DNA of 64,000 nt, from contig FJUW01000016.1 of NCBI GenBank assembly GCA_900074885.1, positions 348,577-412,576 on the forward strand. Direction: 5' to 3'. Numbering within the stretch: the first letter of the stretch is position 1; every line of letters begins with the position of its first letter. The notes beneath the pieces are model-generated. The model did no database searches. It worked only from the letters and a program-made list of their open reading frames with translations, and was not told the DNA's origin. The DNA is from Rhynchosporium graminicola (taxonomy: Eukaryota; Ascomycota; Leotiomycetes; Helotiales; Ploettnerulaceae). Shown here one piece after another: positions 48,710 to 60,500 of this stretch. The translations under genes and the position numbers were made by a program.

Positions 48710-50633
48710 ATGCCACACGCCTTGTCAATGCCGGCCCCAGGCTTTCAGGCGATTATTCTTTGCGGCCCTGGATCGTCATTCCCAACCTTCACGGCCAACC
48801 CAGATGAGAATCCTAAGGCTCTTATACCGATTGCGAATAGGCCTATGGTCTGGTATCCTATCGACTTTTGCTATCGCATGGGCATTACAAGTGAGTCATT
48901 TCTTGCACATGTCAGTTATTGCTTGTTTCATTGGTCTCACCCGCATGTCTTGATTCTATCGCTTTTCTTTAATCACGTGCGCGATTTCTGATATTGGCTT
49001 GAAATGTCTCTTGTATCCCATAATAGCTTTGTTTTGACTTTCATCCATCATAATCATGTCATGTCTAGGCGCGAACTCAGTTGGTCGTACAAATACTTAT
49101 GAGTTCTAGACATAACCCTCATCGCCCCACCGTCCTCCGCTTCAGCAATCATAGCGGCACTTAACACAAATCCTCATCTCACCAGTCTTCCTCTACCAAA
49201 GCCGGACTTATTAGCTCCCAAGGATCTGAACCAGAATACTGGAACAGCTGAGATCTTTCGCTTACCCGAAGTCCGTGCCATCATCAAAGGCGATTTCATT
49301 GTCCTGCCATGCGATCTAATTTGCGAAATCGGCGGAGAGTCGCTGCTAGAATCCTGGATGGTCAAAGAGGCCGGCTTAGGTGGTGCAACTGGCGGCGGGC
49401 ATGAATTTACCGGTCCCAAAATGGCTCTGGGGGGCGAGAAGGGAGGTCGTCGAGGAGGTCTTGGGGTATGGTACGAAACTAAAGGAGAGACTATCATCAA
49501 GGGAGAAGAGACAGACTTCATTGCCACAACGCCAATCGAAGCAAGTCCTGTACCACCTTCGAAGACGTCGCTGCTCGAACATGTCTCCAAATTAGTATAT
49601 TCTGTCCCAACAGATACACTTAAAGACATCACCGAGGACAAGAAGAGTCTCCCAATCAGACATAGTCTGATTCGCGCACATTCTCGAATACGGATGTTAA
49701 GTTCGCACCGAGATGCTCATATTTATATTTTCCCAGCTTGGGTCATGGATATGATAAATGGCAATGAGCACATGGACAGCATCGGCGAGGATGTCATCGG
49801 ATGGTGGGCTAAGGCTGGATGGCAAGATGGCCTCGGACAGAAGCTTGGTCTGACCGAAATCTTCTCTACTTCTCATCCAGCAGCATCTGATGAAAACCTC
49901 CTCGAGAACAATCCGGAACACGACAACATTGACTTCGCTAGTCTCAGCACGACTTGTACCACACGTTTAGAATCTACAGGTATCAGCACCAGCAATCACA
50001 AGCTCATCGTTCCTCCAATACTAGCTTACATCCACCCTAAGAATACCAGTCTCATCCGTCGAGTGGACACCGCGCCTCTTCTCTTATCTGTCTCATTGCA
50101 ACTCGCGAAGCTCGAATCGGTTGAAGCTGTTGGTCGTGAAGAGTCGTCCCCGTTTGCACATCAAGCCAAAGTAGCACATCCCGAAGGTATTGCTTCGAGG
50201 ACGACTGTCACTCGACCAGATTGTTTGTTGGCTGAAAATGTAATGGTTGAAGAGAAATGCTCGATCAAGGAATCAGTAATTGGGGCAAACTGCCTAATTC
50301 AGCAAGGTGCAAAGCTCACTAGATGTCTCCTTATGGATGGCGTCGTTGTTGGAAAGGGTTGCAAGCTCACAGGATGTATTTTGGGAAAAAGGGCAGAAAT
50401 AGGGGAAGATAGTATCTTGACCGACTGCGAAGTGCAGGAGAACTTGTTGGTGGAACCAGGAAGTAGGTTTTCCTCTATCTATTTTTGGTGTTGAGGCTTG
50501 ACGGATTGATACTGATGCATGAGAACTAGCCGAAGAAAAGAACAACAAGCTCATGAGCTCAGAAGGCATGGAAGCCACCGAAGAGGAGATTCAGGAATCC
50601 TTCGAGAACGAGGACAATGCATTGTTAGAATGA
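48710..50633 (+). CDS. GCD1: translation initiation factor eIF2B subunit gamma
   Basis: The gamma subunit pairs with epsilon in the catalytic arm of eIF2B, the GDP/GTP exchange factor for eIF2 in the cytosol. Exons 48710-48890, 49110-50462 and 50530-50633 give 545 residues. The N-terminal nucleotidyltransferase-like domain starts FQAIILCGPGSSFPTFT and NPKALIPIANRPMVWYPID. The first intron (219 nt) joins MGIT to NITLIAPPSS. EIFRLPEVRAIIKGDFIVLPCD follows. A serine/glycine-rich insertion lies near 220-250. The C-terminus has left-handed beta-helix hexapeptides (VMVEEKCSIKESVIGANCLI, KGCKLTGCILGKRAEIGEDS) and an acidic tail. ATG 48710 is followed by another at 48728; ATG 48587 in the same frame would add 41 residues not expected in the family. 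Confidence 0.93.
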
Positions 50634-51912
50634 TCGAGGTCTAGATCTTGGGAGCGCTGTATAGTCGCCGACCTCACGCAAGCTTCCGATATCATCACAC
50701 GGATATTTGAGGGGGGAAAGGAGGGGGGGTTGAGGTAGTGTGGCATCGATAGCAAGATCGGATCTCTTCGACCAACAACTAGCACGAACCGGAAGTCCGA
50801 GATCTATGTCAAAGTCGATCGGGAAGGAGAACTAAAATTCACAATTTCAACAATTGTCCGAAGAGCGGAGGTATCAGCGACATCAACGTCGGCCTGAAGA
50901 TAGGCCGCAGCTGAAAACAGTAACGTGACTGTTGAGTCAAACCAGTATCATATGCGCAATACGTAGTGTGTACTGGGTACTTCCCAGCGCAGGGCCTCCA
51001 ACCCACCCCTACCTTACTGCGCCAAATTTATAAAGGGCGTGTCAATATTCTTCTGCAGCATGGCAGATGTACGTTTCTTCACTACTATTTTCCAAAGTAT
51101 GTACACGCTATTGTGACAGCCACCTCCGCTACCCCATCTTGGTTAGTGCTCCTCCACATGCATCCACGACTTTCTTCTGCCGTAGCACGGCTCATCATGT
51201 ACTCTGACCAAACTATCTTCCTGCCTAGTTCGGTGCCGGCTTGGCGGGTCCAAACAGCCAATCCTTTACATGATACATGTGCTGGAGTGTTTAGACATCT
51301 CCTCTAGGGCATCGTTAGGGGTTAAATCAAATGGGAGATGGCACGGCAGCGTCGCAAGCGAGAGCACTTGTTGGTGGCTTTGTGCGACCAATGACATCAC
51401 TTCTACTGTTGGCTATGCATCTTGAATCTATTTGCTGGTTGACCGAGCTGCTTGGTCGATGCTGGATTGACAGGAACAATCAAGTCTTGCTTTGGGGTTG
51501 CCGAGATGACTTTTGACGTTAAGGTAGATTCAGATACTTCGCTTCACGTTGGCGTACTCGTGGGGAACAGGGGCCTGGACCTTATCGATGTGGCATCTCA
51601 CTCCTTGTGCCGTCTTTCTTGTGACTCCCATAAAGTGGAAACATGGATAAGACTCTAGGATGTGTATCTCATCACAATAGCCAGCCGTTTACATCTGTGC
51701 TCATGATTATCTACTTAGCATCGCATGGAGGAAAGCGTTGTGAGACATTCCTCTAGGATTTGCAATTCTGCACCTTCTGCAGGAGCCATTCATCTTCAAG
51801 CAAACTCTTGACCAGGTTGGGAGTGCTGCAGGAGGACTGTGGCCTGTACGAATATGCTAGAGGAGAAGCAATTGACAGCTGGAGATGTTAGAAGGAGCGT
51901 CTGCCTGTTCGT

Positions 51913-52359
51913 TTAGATGAGCAGGATGCAGCCAAGTAGACAGGCTCTGATGGGAAACCGTTGCAGCAGGTGTGTGGTGGCACCACCTACGCGACATGAA
52001 AGCAGATTCAAAGCCCCTGTTATGAAAGCTTCGTAGCCCCAGTTGTGGCTAGTATCTGTCAATTTGTCGAGGATCGAAGATGTTGGTGTAGGACGTAGTC
52101 CCTCGCCTACATCGAGACTTTGCAACCCTTTCACAATGAAGGCGTCTTCATACAATGCAAACAACAAGGTGGTGTGTGTCGACTCCAGATATGGGCTTCG
52201 AGAGCCGTCCCAGAGGAGCGAGCTGCCTTGAGTTAATCCTTCGCAGATGTTGGTGGAGCCATACCTGATTCTCAGTAGAAAATTTGAGAAAACATTGCCT
52301 GCAACGAAGGACCCTGTATCGGTCCCGGCTATGCGCGCTTTGTGCTGAACCGATCTCAA
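51913..52359 (-). other. unrecognised 148-codon open frame
   Basis: ATG-initiated frame with a fairly normal amino-acid mixture, including LESTHTTLLFALYEDAF and GLQSLDVGEGLRPTPTS, ending in a hydrophobic C-terminus. No family recognised and no convincing flanking exons. It may be a remnant of a larger protein or chance. Confidence 0.25.
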
Positions 52360-55203
52360 ATTAGGTAGTGAATATCTCGACTTAAGTCTGCTGAATTTAA
52401 AGGAAATTCGTCGCGGTTTGACGGAAGTATTTTGTGTCGATCAATAAATGAATTACGGAAAAGGAACATTGCTTCAGATTCATGATGCTGGCATGTTTGG
52501 CTACATTCATGGATTCCTTTTACTTCACATAACCGCTAAGGAATAACGAGGTAGAGGTACTGGACTCAGGGAGTTACCCTTCTTTCGGTTCTCGATCAAC
52601 CCAGGAAGCCATTGTTTATTCGTTACTTTAAACAATTACCTTGAGGCCTCTTTCATTCCAACTTAATTTTCCCTTCAGCCAATTACCATTCAGAGTTCCC
52701 CAAAACCCAACGAGATGGAACCCTTACGAAGACAGAAAGCCTAAATCAAGAAAAAAAAGGGAGAACCAGCCCCCGCAATCAGTCTGCCAGACCGTTAGAC
52801 CAAGATAGACCCTGTTCAAAAGGTGGTTGCACAAACATGCAGTGCGACTACACGCTTTCGCTTGCCGGGACGTCACGTCGTCGTATAAGTCGTGTTTGTT
52901 GGACCGTTTGCGACGTGGAGGTGTGCAAAAAATAGTCCGATGCGCGATCGTACATTGAGACAGTGGTGGCTCGTGGGTATGTGTGGCAGAGGGTGTGGGT
53001 GTACAGAGATGATGTGGTGAAGGACCCTGATTGCAGATGTGGCGTTAAAGTTGACGTCGCCTCCTGCCAGAGAAACGAAGCTCAATAAGAAGAAGTTGGC
53101 TGAATGATCATAAGAATTCGAAGGAAGAAGTGCGTACATCCTTTGCTTACAGAAAGGTCGCCAGGGAATGCTGCCAGTAGATCTGCGCGATTTGAGCTAT
53201 CATCATTACTTCTAACCAAAGCGTCTATACCAGAGTATGGTCAGTATCTAATCAGATCGAGGGTTTCAATTGGAATACCTGCACCAATGCTATGCTGCCA
53301 TTCAGTTGTTTAACAGCAACTTGTCAGCCGTGGCCGCTCAATAAGAGTACACCCACCGTCATCTGGATGGACAACAGTTTCGGCATGGCCAACAGCTCGG
53401 GTAGAGGGTCAGCACTTTTCTTTGACCTGCCAGCACACATTACAGTTGGTCTATGTTCATGTACTGTCTGGTTCGAATATCAATACTAAAGCAAGAAAAA
53501 GGATTGAGTAGTGCACTGGACAATGGTGCCACAGGAAGTTCTCTCAGCACTTTACTTTACTCTGACGCCTCTCATTATCATTCCGTGGGCCCTTTCGGCA
53601 TACCATTATTTCATGAGTATATATGCCCAGCCATCAGCACATTTGCCTCAATATTAATATCCTTGCTCATCGATACACTAACTCAGTCATCACCAGGGTT
53701 TATATGCAGATTATTCAAATACTCTCAGAGTGCTACCATTGATGAGAGCTCGGTTTGATCACTGAGAGGTACCGCGGAAGTGATATCGCTTCCGGAAATA
53801 TTTGCAGGCAATTTCATGCACTTCTAAGTGATCTGCTGATTTCGCTGAGCATTCACATGGCGCGACCCTGTAGATTGGATAGAAACTTCAAAGATAGTGA
53901 GTAGGCTGTCAAGTTCTGTATCGACTCGAGCTGAGCAGCTGCCAGCTTTTCATTGGATACCAGCGAGAGCTAGGGCGCTTGCAATGGAAATCATGGAATC
54001 GGAATGGCCTGATTTTAGGCAGTGTGTCATCATGTAAAGCCCAAATAGCTCTGCTTGCTGGCACATCTTTATCGGTTTCAGCGCGCTTCCAATAGATCAA
54101 TACCTATCACTCATTATTGCGGGGAACGATATGTTAATGTTTGTGTACTTCTTTTTGTAGCTGGAGACCCGCATTCTTTTGTTATCTCGGCCATTTCATT
54201 TAGTGAGACATGACGGGGAGGAAACGAAATATGTTTATTATCTTCTACGGAGTGGTCTCCAGCGCAAATGCTCAAGCCTCATGGGCAAGGGACCATAATG
54301 AGCCCTGGAGCGCAATTGTCAAGGAGTTGCCAGTAATAAACTGCAATAGCAGGGGAGTAGTATAACAATGGCACTTTTGTTGCTCGATGCCTGTACTTGT
54401 GTACAATGGTAGGGAAGGGATCCAAAACCCTCGGGTCTCATGCAGTACAAGGGGCCTTATCATGGGTGTCTTGAGTACTTGTGCCCTGTATTCAGATGGC
54501 GTAAAGGCGGTACGTGCGGTAATTTTTCATTCCCTGTCTTTTTGTGGCGTACGAATATTCCGCCTCATCAAGCCGAAGAGGCCGATCCGAGTCCCCTCTC
54601 TTTACGGAAGACCTGTGTTAGAGTGAAAGTTCAGCTTGGGGGCTAGTACTGAGTAGCCTCCTGTTACACAAACATTCGAGCCCAGGCTACCAGGGTCAAA
54701 CACACGTCAAGAACAAAATAAGCCTACCTAGTATAACAAGGGCCTATTGTCTAAATGATTGCTGCTGGGCGTGTTGTGGCTTTTGTGAAGTGTTGCGGTC
54801 ATTGGCTCGCCAATTCTGTCGAACTTCTCGGAATTTGAAAATGTGATTGGATTCCACACGCCCATCTGCTTCGATCTTCTCATTACTGGTACCGATCGAT
54901 ATACAAATCTCTTACCAAGATCTGAATCCGATTCGTGTGACGGCTGGGGTGACATCCGAATAGGCATCTTTAAGCTTAAATCATAAATCACACTGGTCGG
55001 ATTTAAAACATTATCTCAGCTCATCCCATCAAGAATGTGGACCAGGTCTATGGTGGCATGGAACATCCTTGCGCGAAAATCAGTGTTTATCTCTGAAGCT
55101 GTGCCAATCATCTTGTGACCTTTCGCTCAAGTGTTGGTGGCTGTCCTTAGATACACCTCAAAGTAGATCTGCCAATAGGGCAACTGACGCATTTGAAGTC
55201 GTT

Positions 55204-56140
55204 CTAGAAGAATGAAACGCCACCGTCCTTCAACTCTTGGTCTGTTCCTGGGAGGTGGTATATCGATTTAGTCATGCCTTGTATGCTGTAAACGTGGGGG
55301 AGGATTTTCGGTAGTCTCCAAGCCATCTCAGGCCCTGTCTCTGATCTTACAAAATTTCGTCCCTTGGAATGCGCAGACTTCGAGGCATCTAATTCTACAC
55401 CTTTCCTGCCACACCTTCTCGCTCTTACGTTGGTTATGGTTGTCTCACTGGCAGGGACAGATCGAAGATCTCCAGATCTTTCCCTGCAGGAACTGATGCA
55501 TGTGCGAGGGTGAGACTCTTTCGTTCCTGTCTTCGAATACACGCCACAAACTATCCCCACATTTGATAGACTGAGGCTGATCCAGCCAACTCGATGAGTT
55601 CTAATACGGATTGAGGTTAAGTAGATTCAGCCATGTCCTGCAGGAGAGACTTTTGAACGTTCCGTTAAGAACAGGCACGACTGCCCTTTCTAAGGGGTCC
55701 AGAAAGTGTTGCTGCAAGATATCCTGAATTGCTTCGAAGCCGCCCCTGAGTCGTTTCAGCATCGTGAGTATTCGTCCTTCCGTGGCACTCCAGTCCTTGC
55801 TCAAGTAGCCCGGTCTAATTTGTGTATTCCAATGGCAGAAGAGAGGGGTTTCACTCTGGAGGTGTCTAACGGCAATACAGGGGTTTTGAGTATCAACGCG
55901 ATATATTGGCGACATTCCTCCACGATACCTTGCTTATACAAGCAGCAACGCGACTCTTGACGTGATCAAGGATATGAGCAAGGCCCTCCACAATCGATAG
56001 TCAGGTAAGCTCTGTCTGACCAACTCACTTCCAGGCCACCCTCGGAAGCTCCAACCTATTGATAAATGGTGTTCTCCCTTCTTACGATTCGATGCACTCA
56101 ATAAGCAAACACTCATTCCCTTCTTAGTAGCTGCACACAT
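55204..56140 (-). other. cluster of minus-strand frames, possible decayed gene
   Basis: Three consecutive minus frames (56140-55934, 55915-55601, 55560-55204) are separated by short gaps. The middle one reads like coding sequence (EGRILTMLKRLRGGFEAIQD). I could not join them with good splice sites or name a family. Confidence 0.25.
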
Positions 56141-56290
56141 TCCTTTGAAGTTACCACTGCTCCTTACGAAATAGTCATCACGTTGTTAGTAGTCCGGCTT
56201 TCATCTACACGGACAGAAGAAGGAAAAGCTAACCTTGCACATAGCTCTACTTACTCTGTGACCCCACTTCGGCTCGAAGCCCTGCTCAAC

Positions 56291-57502
56291 ATGTTCATGA
56301 ATGCAAACATGCAATACGCCCATCCTATGGGAGGAGAGTCATTTTCTTCTAGCAATGCAGCCAGCTCCTTTTCCGATGGATCGTCGGAAGCCTGGGAGAC
56401 CTCTACAGTATATACGCCAATTTCAACACCTCGTCGAGGTTCTCCCAACGAAGCGAAGTTCGGAAGTTCTGTTTTCTCAGTACCTACACCGACGTCCTCT
56501 CCAGATCGATATGTAACTGCCAGCGGGTTTTGCGCAATGAACAATTTCACTCAGAACACGATGACGACGTACCATGAGCCACAAGAAAACTACTCTGCAG
56601 TTCTCAACACCGTTTCAACACCCAACCAACACATTCCTAGATTCGATAGCTACGGACCATACCTTGGCCATTCGATGGCACCGTCATTTATCACAAACGA
56701 TGGTCTACCGATGAATACACCAAGTCTAATCAACGATGACATGTACTCTCCAGTCTCCGATATGAGTTGCTCAATACCTATTCTCGGGAACTGCGTTGCT
56801 CCATCACAGACGACTTTCGATGGTTTCGGCTTGCAGTCTCCAATGAATCCCGTGAAGACCCTTAACTTGATGATCGACTACGACTGCCAGCCGTCAGATT
56901 ACGACACAGGTCTTTTGATCAATACTGTGTCACCCGGGAGAGTAGACTACCCTATGCCAGAGTATCAACACCACAAATCGGAACAGTTGACCCCATCTCG
57001 ACGTCCATCTAACAGACAAATGTTTGGCCAATCACAAGAGTGCGAATCTCCGACGAGCTACCACGCCAAATCTGAAGTGTGTGTGGACAAAGTCAAGAAA
57101 AATCTCCTCGCAAAAAAACGCGCTGCTCGTGTCGGTGTTTACAAAGTCTCTTCCGCTGGCTTTGGAATCACGAGTAACCCAAAGGCGAGGTTCATGTGTG
57201 ACTGGAAAGGATGTACAAAGAAGTTTGCGAGAAATGAACACCAAAAACGACATTACAAAACTCATTTGGGCGAGAGGACCCTTTGCGAATTCTGCGAGAA
57301 GGACTTTCCCAAAGATCGACAGGATAATATTCTTACTCATGTCAGACTCCACGACGATGATTCGCCAACAGGTAGAACAAAATTTAATCCCGGCGCTAAG
57401 GCTTTCATCAAGCAGAGAGAATCAGAGTCACGCAACGGCACAAAATCAAAGGCCATGCGACAAGGCAAGACAGTATCTCGCATTGCCAAGACTCGATCTT
57501 GA
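56291..57502 (+). CDS. C2H2 zinc-finger transcription factor, BrlA-like fingers
   Basis: A 403-residue, apparently intronless protein. The first 270 residues are S/T/P/N-rich and disordered, as in activation domains, with several SP and TP sites. A basic stretch (KKNLLAKKRAARVG) precedes two adjacent C2H2 fingers: CDWKGCTKKFARNEHQKRH..H (C-x4-C-x12-H-x3-H) and CEFCEKDFPKDRQDNILTH..H. The second finger's RQDN-x3-H pattern and the C-x4-C first finger recall BrlA, the conidiation regulator of Aspergillus, but orthology is not claimed. The basic C-terminus could be a nuclear signal. The frame opens upstream without ATG (TTG at 56183); the first in-frame ATG is 56291, with ATG 56297 as alternative. 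It stands alone between two gene-poor regions. Confidence 0.85.
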   Translation: MFMNANMQYAHPMGGESFSSSNAASSFSDGSSEAWETSTVYTPISTPRRGSPNEAKFGSSVFSVPTPTSSPDRYVTASGFCAMNNFTQNTMTTYHEPQENYSAVLNTVSTPNQHIPRFDSYGPYLGHSMAPSFITNDGLPMNTPSLINDDMYSPVSDMSCSIPILGNCVAPSQTTFDGFGLQSPMNPVKTLNLMIDYDCQPSDYDTGLLINTVSPGRVDYPMPEYQHHKSEQLTPSRRPSNRQMFGQSQECESPTSYHAKSEVCVDKVKKNLLAKKRAARVGVYKVSSAGFGITSNPKARFMCDWKGCTKKFARNEHQKRHYKTHLGERTLCEFCEKDFPKDRQDNILTHVRLHDDDSPTGRTKFNPGAKAFIKQRESESRNGTKSKAMRQGKTVSRIAKTRS

Positions 57503-60500
57503 GAATTGTGTTCAACCTGGCCGGCGTTAGAGAAAATAACCGGAATTTGGTTGCTAGCCTACTCAGGACGTTGTTGGACGAGGAAGATGATAAGTTTTAT
57601 GATTTACTATGTCATGGATAATGGGCATTTGTATGGATTGGATTGCGATGCTTGCACTAAGAATTTTGTTTTGTTCGGGGGTTCGTTTGCATTCGACGCT
57701 AGTGGAAGCGAGCTGCATGGCTGTGTTTGAACAAAACATTTCTTTTCCTAATGGACTCTCTGGGGAGTGAGGGGGAGTTGTACTGAGGACACATTTTTTG
57801 AGGCGTTTTAAAACCAGGTCTCGCTTCATTGTGGAAGCTTCCAACACTATTGAAATAATTAGTTTGCTTTTTATTCCTGCTTGCAGAGCCTTGCTTTATC
57901 TCTTTTGTTGGACAATTCAGCATGTTCCTCAGTGGAAGCATGGTGTGTAATATTGCTATTTGGCTATTTTTCTGGCCAATTATATGTAATAAATAGTTGC
58001 GATGACTGTTCATGCCCTTCTATTCCTCATGCGCGAGACTATCTGCCGTGGCAGGATATGGACTTGACAAATGTACTTTTAAATTTTATGGAAAAAGCAG
58101 TCTTTCACTCATGCGTTTCAAGCAGCCATTATAGAATTCATTCGAAATAATTGTCGGAGTGACCACGCTTACTTGGAGAAGTCACATGGTCAGTGTATCA
58201 TAAATCTTGGTGTAGTCTACTTTTGTTAGCCTATCCCGCAGCTATCTTCCAAAGCGAGGTCGCCGAAGTAGCATCAAGTCCCAGCTTCAACCATAGGGGC
58301 CACAGAAATAGATTTGTGACAATAGGAGCCTTGTTCGCAGCAAACCTTTTACAAGGTAGCGGAGGCAAGGAATTAGTGCCCACATGACCCCTCGAAAGGC
58401 CTAGAGGGCGTTTTTAAGGATGAACGGCAGAGCATGCAAGTTGGGTGCGGGAAGATTCAGCGTTGGATGAAGCGAGCTGCAGGAACGGGGACTGTTACAC
58501 GGTGCAGTCTGTTGGACTTCTAGAAGGTTACCCCTTACATCAGGCTGCAGACTCCTCAAATTCATAGCTCACCGACCATGCATATCCTTGGGGGCTGAAA
58601 TTGAGGATTCATGCAGTTCATGAGTATGTTTGAATATTATGATTGGTGGAGGGGTACCATATTCGCCAGGCACATGGCTTTCGACTTCACCGGGTTCCCC
58701 ATCACAGAATATCCTCTCCCTCTTCTCGCCACCATATTTATATTATCGTACATTCAACCAACAACACCATGTCGAATGCCCTCACCTCTAGGGAGCGCCA
58801 TAGAGGTAATAGGATCTTCGATGCAGCCCACCACATGTCAGGTACGAGAGGGCTCAAGAGCGAGAGCATCTCACCACACCCTGAGGGAGATCGTGAATGA
58901 TCGCCAGCCAAAGATTCTGATTCTGGGTTCACGAAAAGCTGCAAGGGACTTGTAAGTTCTCCTTTCTCTTTCCTGGGTTCATGAATGTAGTTCTAGTGGC
59001 TGCTGCTTGAAACGGCTCTGTCTAACGCGTCTTGTCAGGTAGAGACTACCTCGAGCAAAGCAGTTGCTAGCGTACTCCTATCGCATTTCGAATCTAGCTT
59101 GGTATTTTTATATGCCGGGCACAGGCTTTGGGGAGGTCGCCGAACTCTCTGTCCTCCTCAATGCAATGAGAACAAGTCAAAAAGGGAGAAATCTAACATC
59201 ACCGACCAAAAGAAGCTAACGAGCCATCAGGAAATTCTCGAAAGAGAATACCTTTGCTTGGTAGCCCAAATTTGTTTAGCTTCCCCTTTCCCTTCAAGTC
59301 AAGGTTCATTTGATGTCCAACGGTCATCAAACAGGGACTATGCAAGGCAAGTCCTTCAACTACGATCAGACACCCCAGATCGAGTAGTGCCGAGACTAAG
59401 CCTGATGTGATATCTCTCCAATTTTCACCCAGTACGTCTCTTCATTTATTTCAGGAGACAGAGATACTTGATTTTCCTAGGCTCCCGGACACGAAAGGAA
59501 TGTGAGAGAGGAGATTGGAAACGCTAAATAAAGATTGATATAACGCGACTGCGCGACTTTTCGTCGGGGTGAGCTGTCCTTGACTGTCTGTCATTTGATG
59601 AGGTTGTCGGAATGCAGAAGCAAGTTATCTTGATGCGCAAGCTAATGCCTTGCCCCTGGCTGCGCTCTTCAAATTGGGCGATATTCGTCCTTAGGGGACT
59701 GGACGTCGAAATCCGTTTCTATTGCAACGGCGAAGCGACATAGTGATTTAACCTCACAGCAAGAACGATAGAATTTAGATCGATTGTGGCTGCTAGCAAA
59801 TCAACGACCGAAAGCCTGCATGCCAAACTTATGTCGCAATTCTTCTCCTCCGCGGAATAAGTTGACATTCAGCAGATGAGCGAGAACTTTGCGTCGTTGA
59901 AATCTGAATTTATGTTCCAAGCGGTCAAGGAACACGAGCCAACTCAACCAAAATGATCCTGTGCAGCATGAATGTTGTCGCAAGTGCGTCATTGCTCTCA
60001 GTCAATATCTCTAATTTCCGGCTTCGCTCTCCATTCTTCACTCTATAGAACACTCCAGCACCAAAACTCCATGATCATGTTGATTTTGCTTTGATACTCA
60101 TTACAAATCAGTTGTCACAACGGCTGATAAGCACATTGTACCTGCCGGTCAATTTTAAGCACTTAGGACGATACGATACAGTCTTTTGGAAAACATGTAA
60201 ATGCGTGGAAATGAGGACATAAGATCCTGGAAGTCCGAGTCTTTGCAGTAAACGGAGTTCCTTCGGTCATTCGATATTTGCTATATGTGTAGTACTGGTC
60301 GGATGGATGGCCTCCTAAAAAATTAAGTCTAGAGATTGCTTGCGGAAGTACAATTTGTTGACTGAAGAGATAACTTCTATTAGATATGTACATCTACACC
60401 ATGCGGAATACCTACGGTGAATGCAATGCTTTCTTTGTGTTGCGAGGATATGGGTCTTGGCATGGATCAGGTGACTGTAGTCACGTGCATGGTCCGTGCG

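Larger units (their letters stand above)
50634..56290. other. 5.7 kb gene-poor region with broken frames
   Basis: Nothing recognisable as a complete gene. Longest frames are a 148-codon minus frame (51913-52359), a 113-codon plus frame (50966-51307) and a cluster on the minus strand at 55204-56140. None shows a domain I know. TATA- and T-rich patches and many stops suggest old, decayed coding sequence or repeats. Confidence 0.45.
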
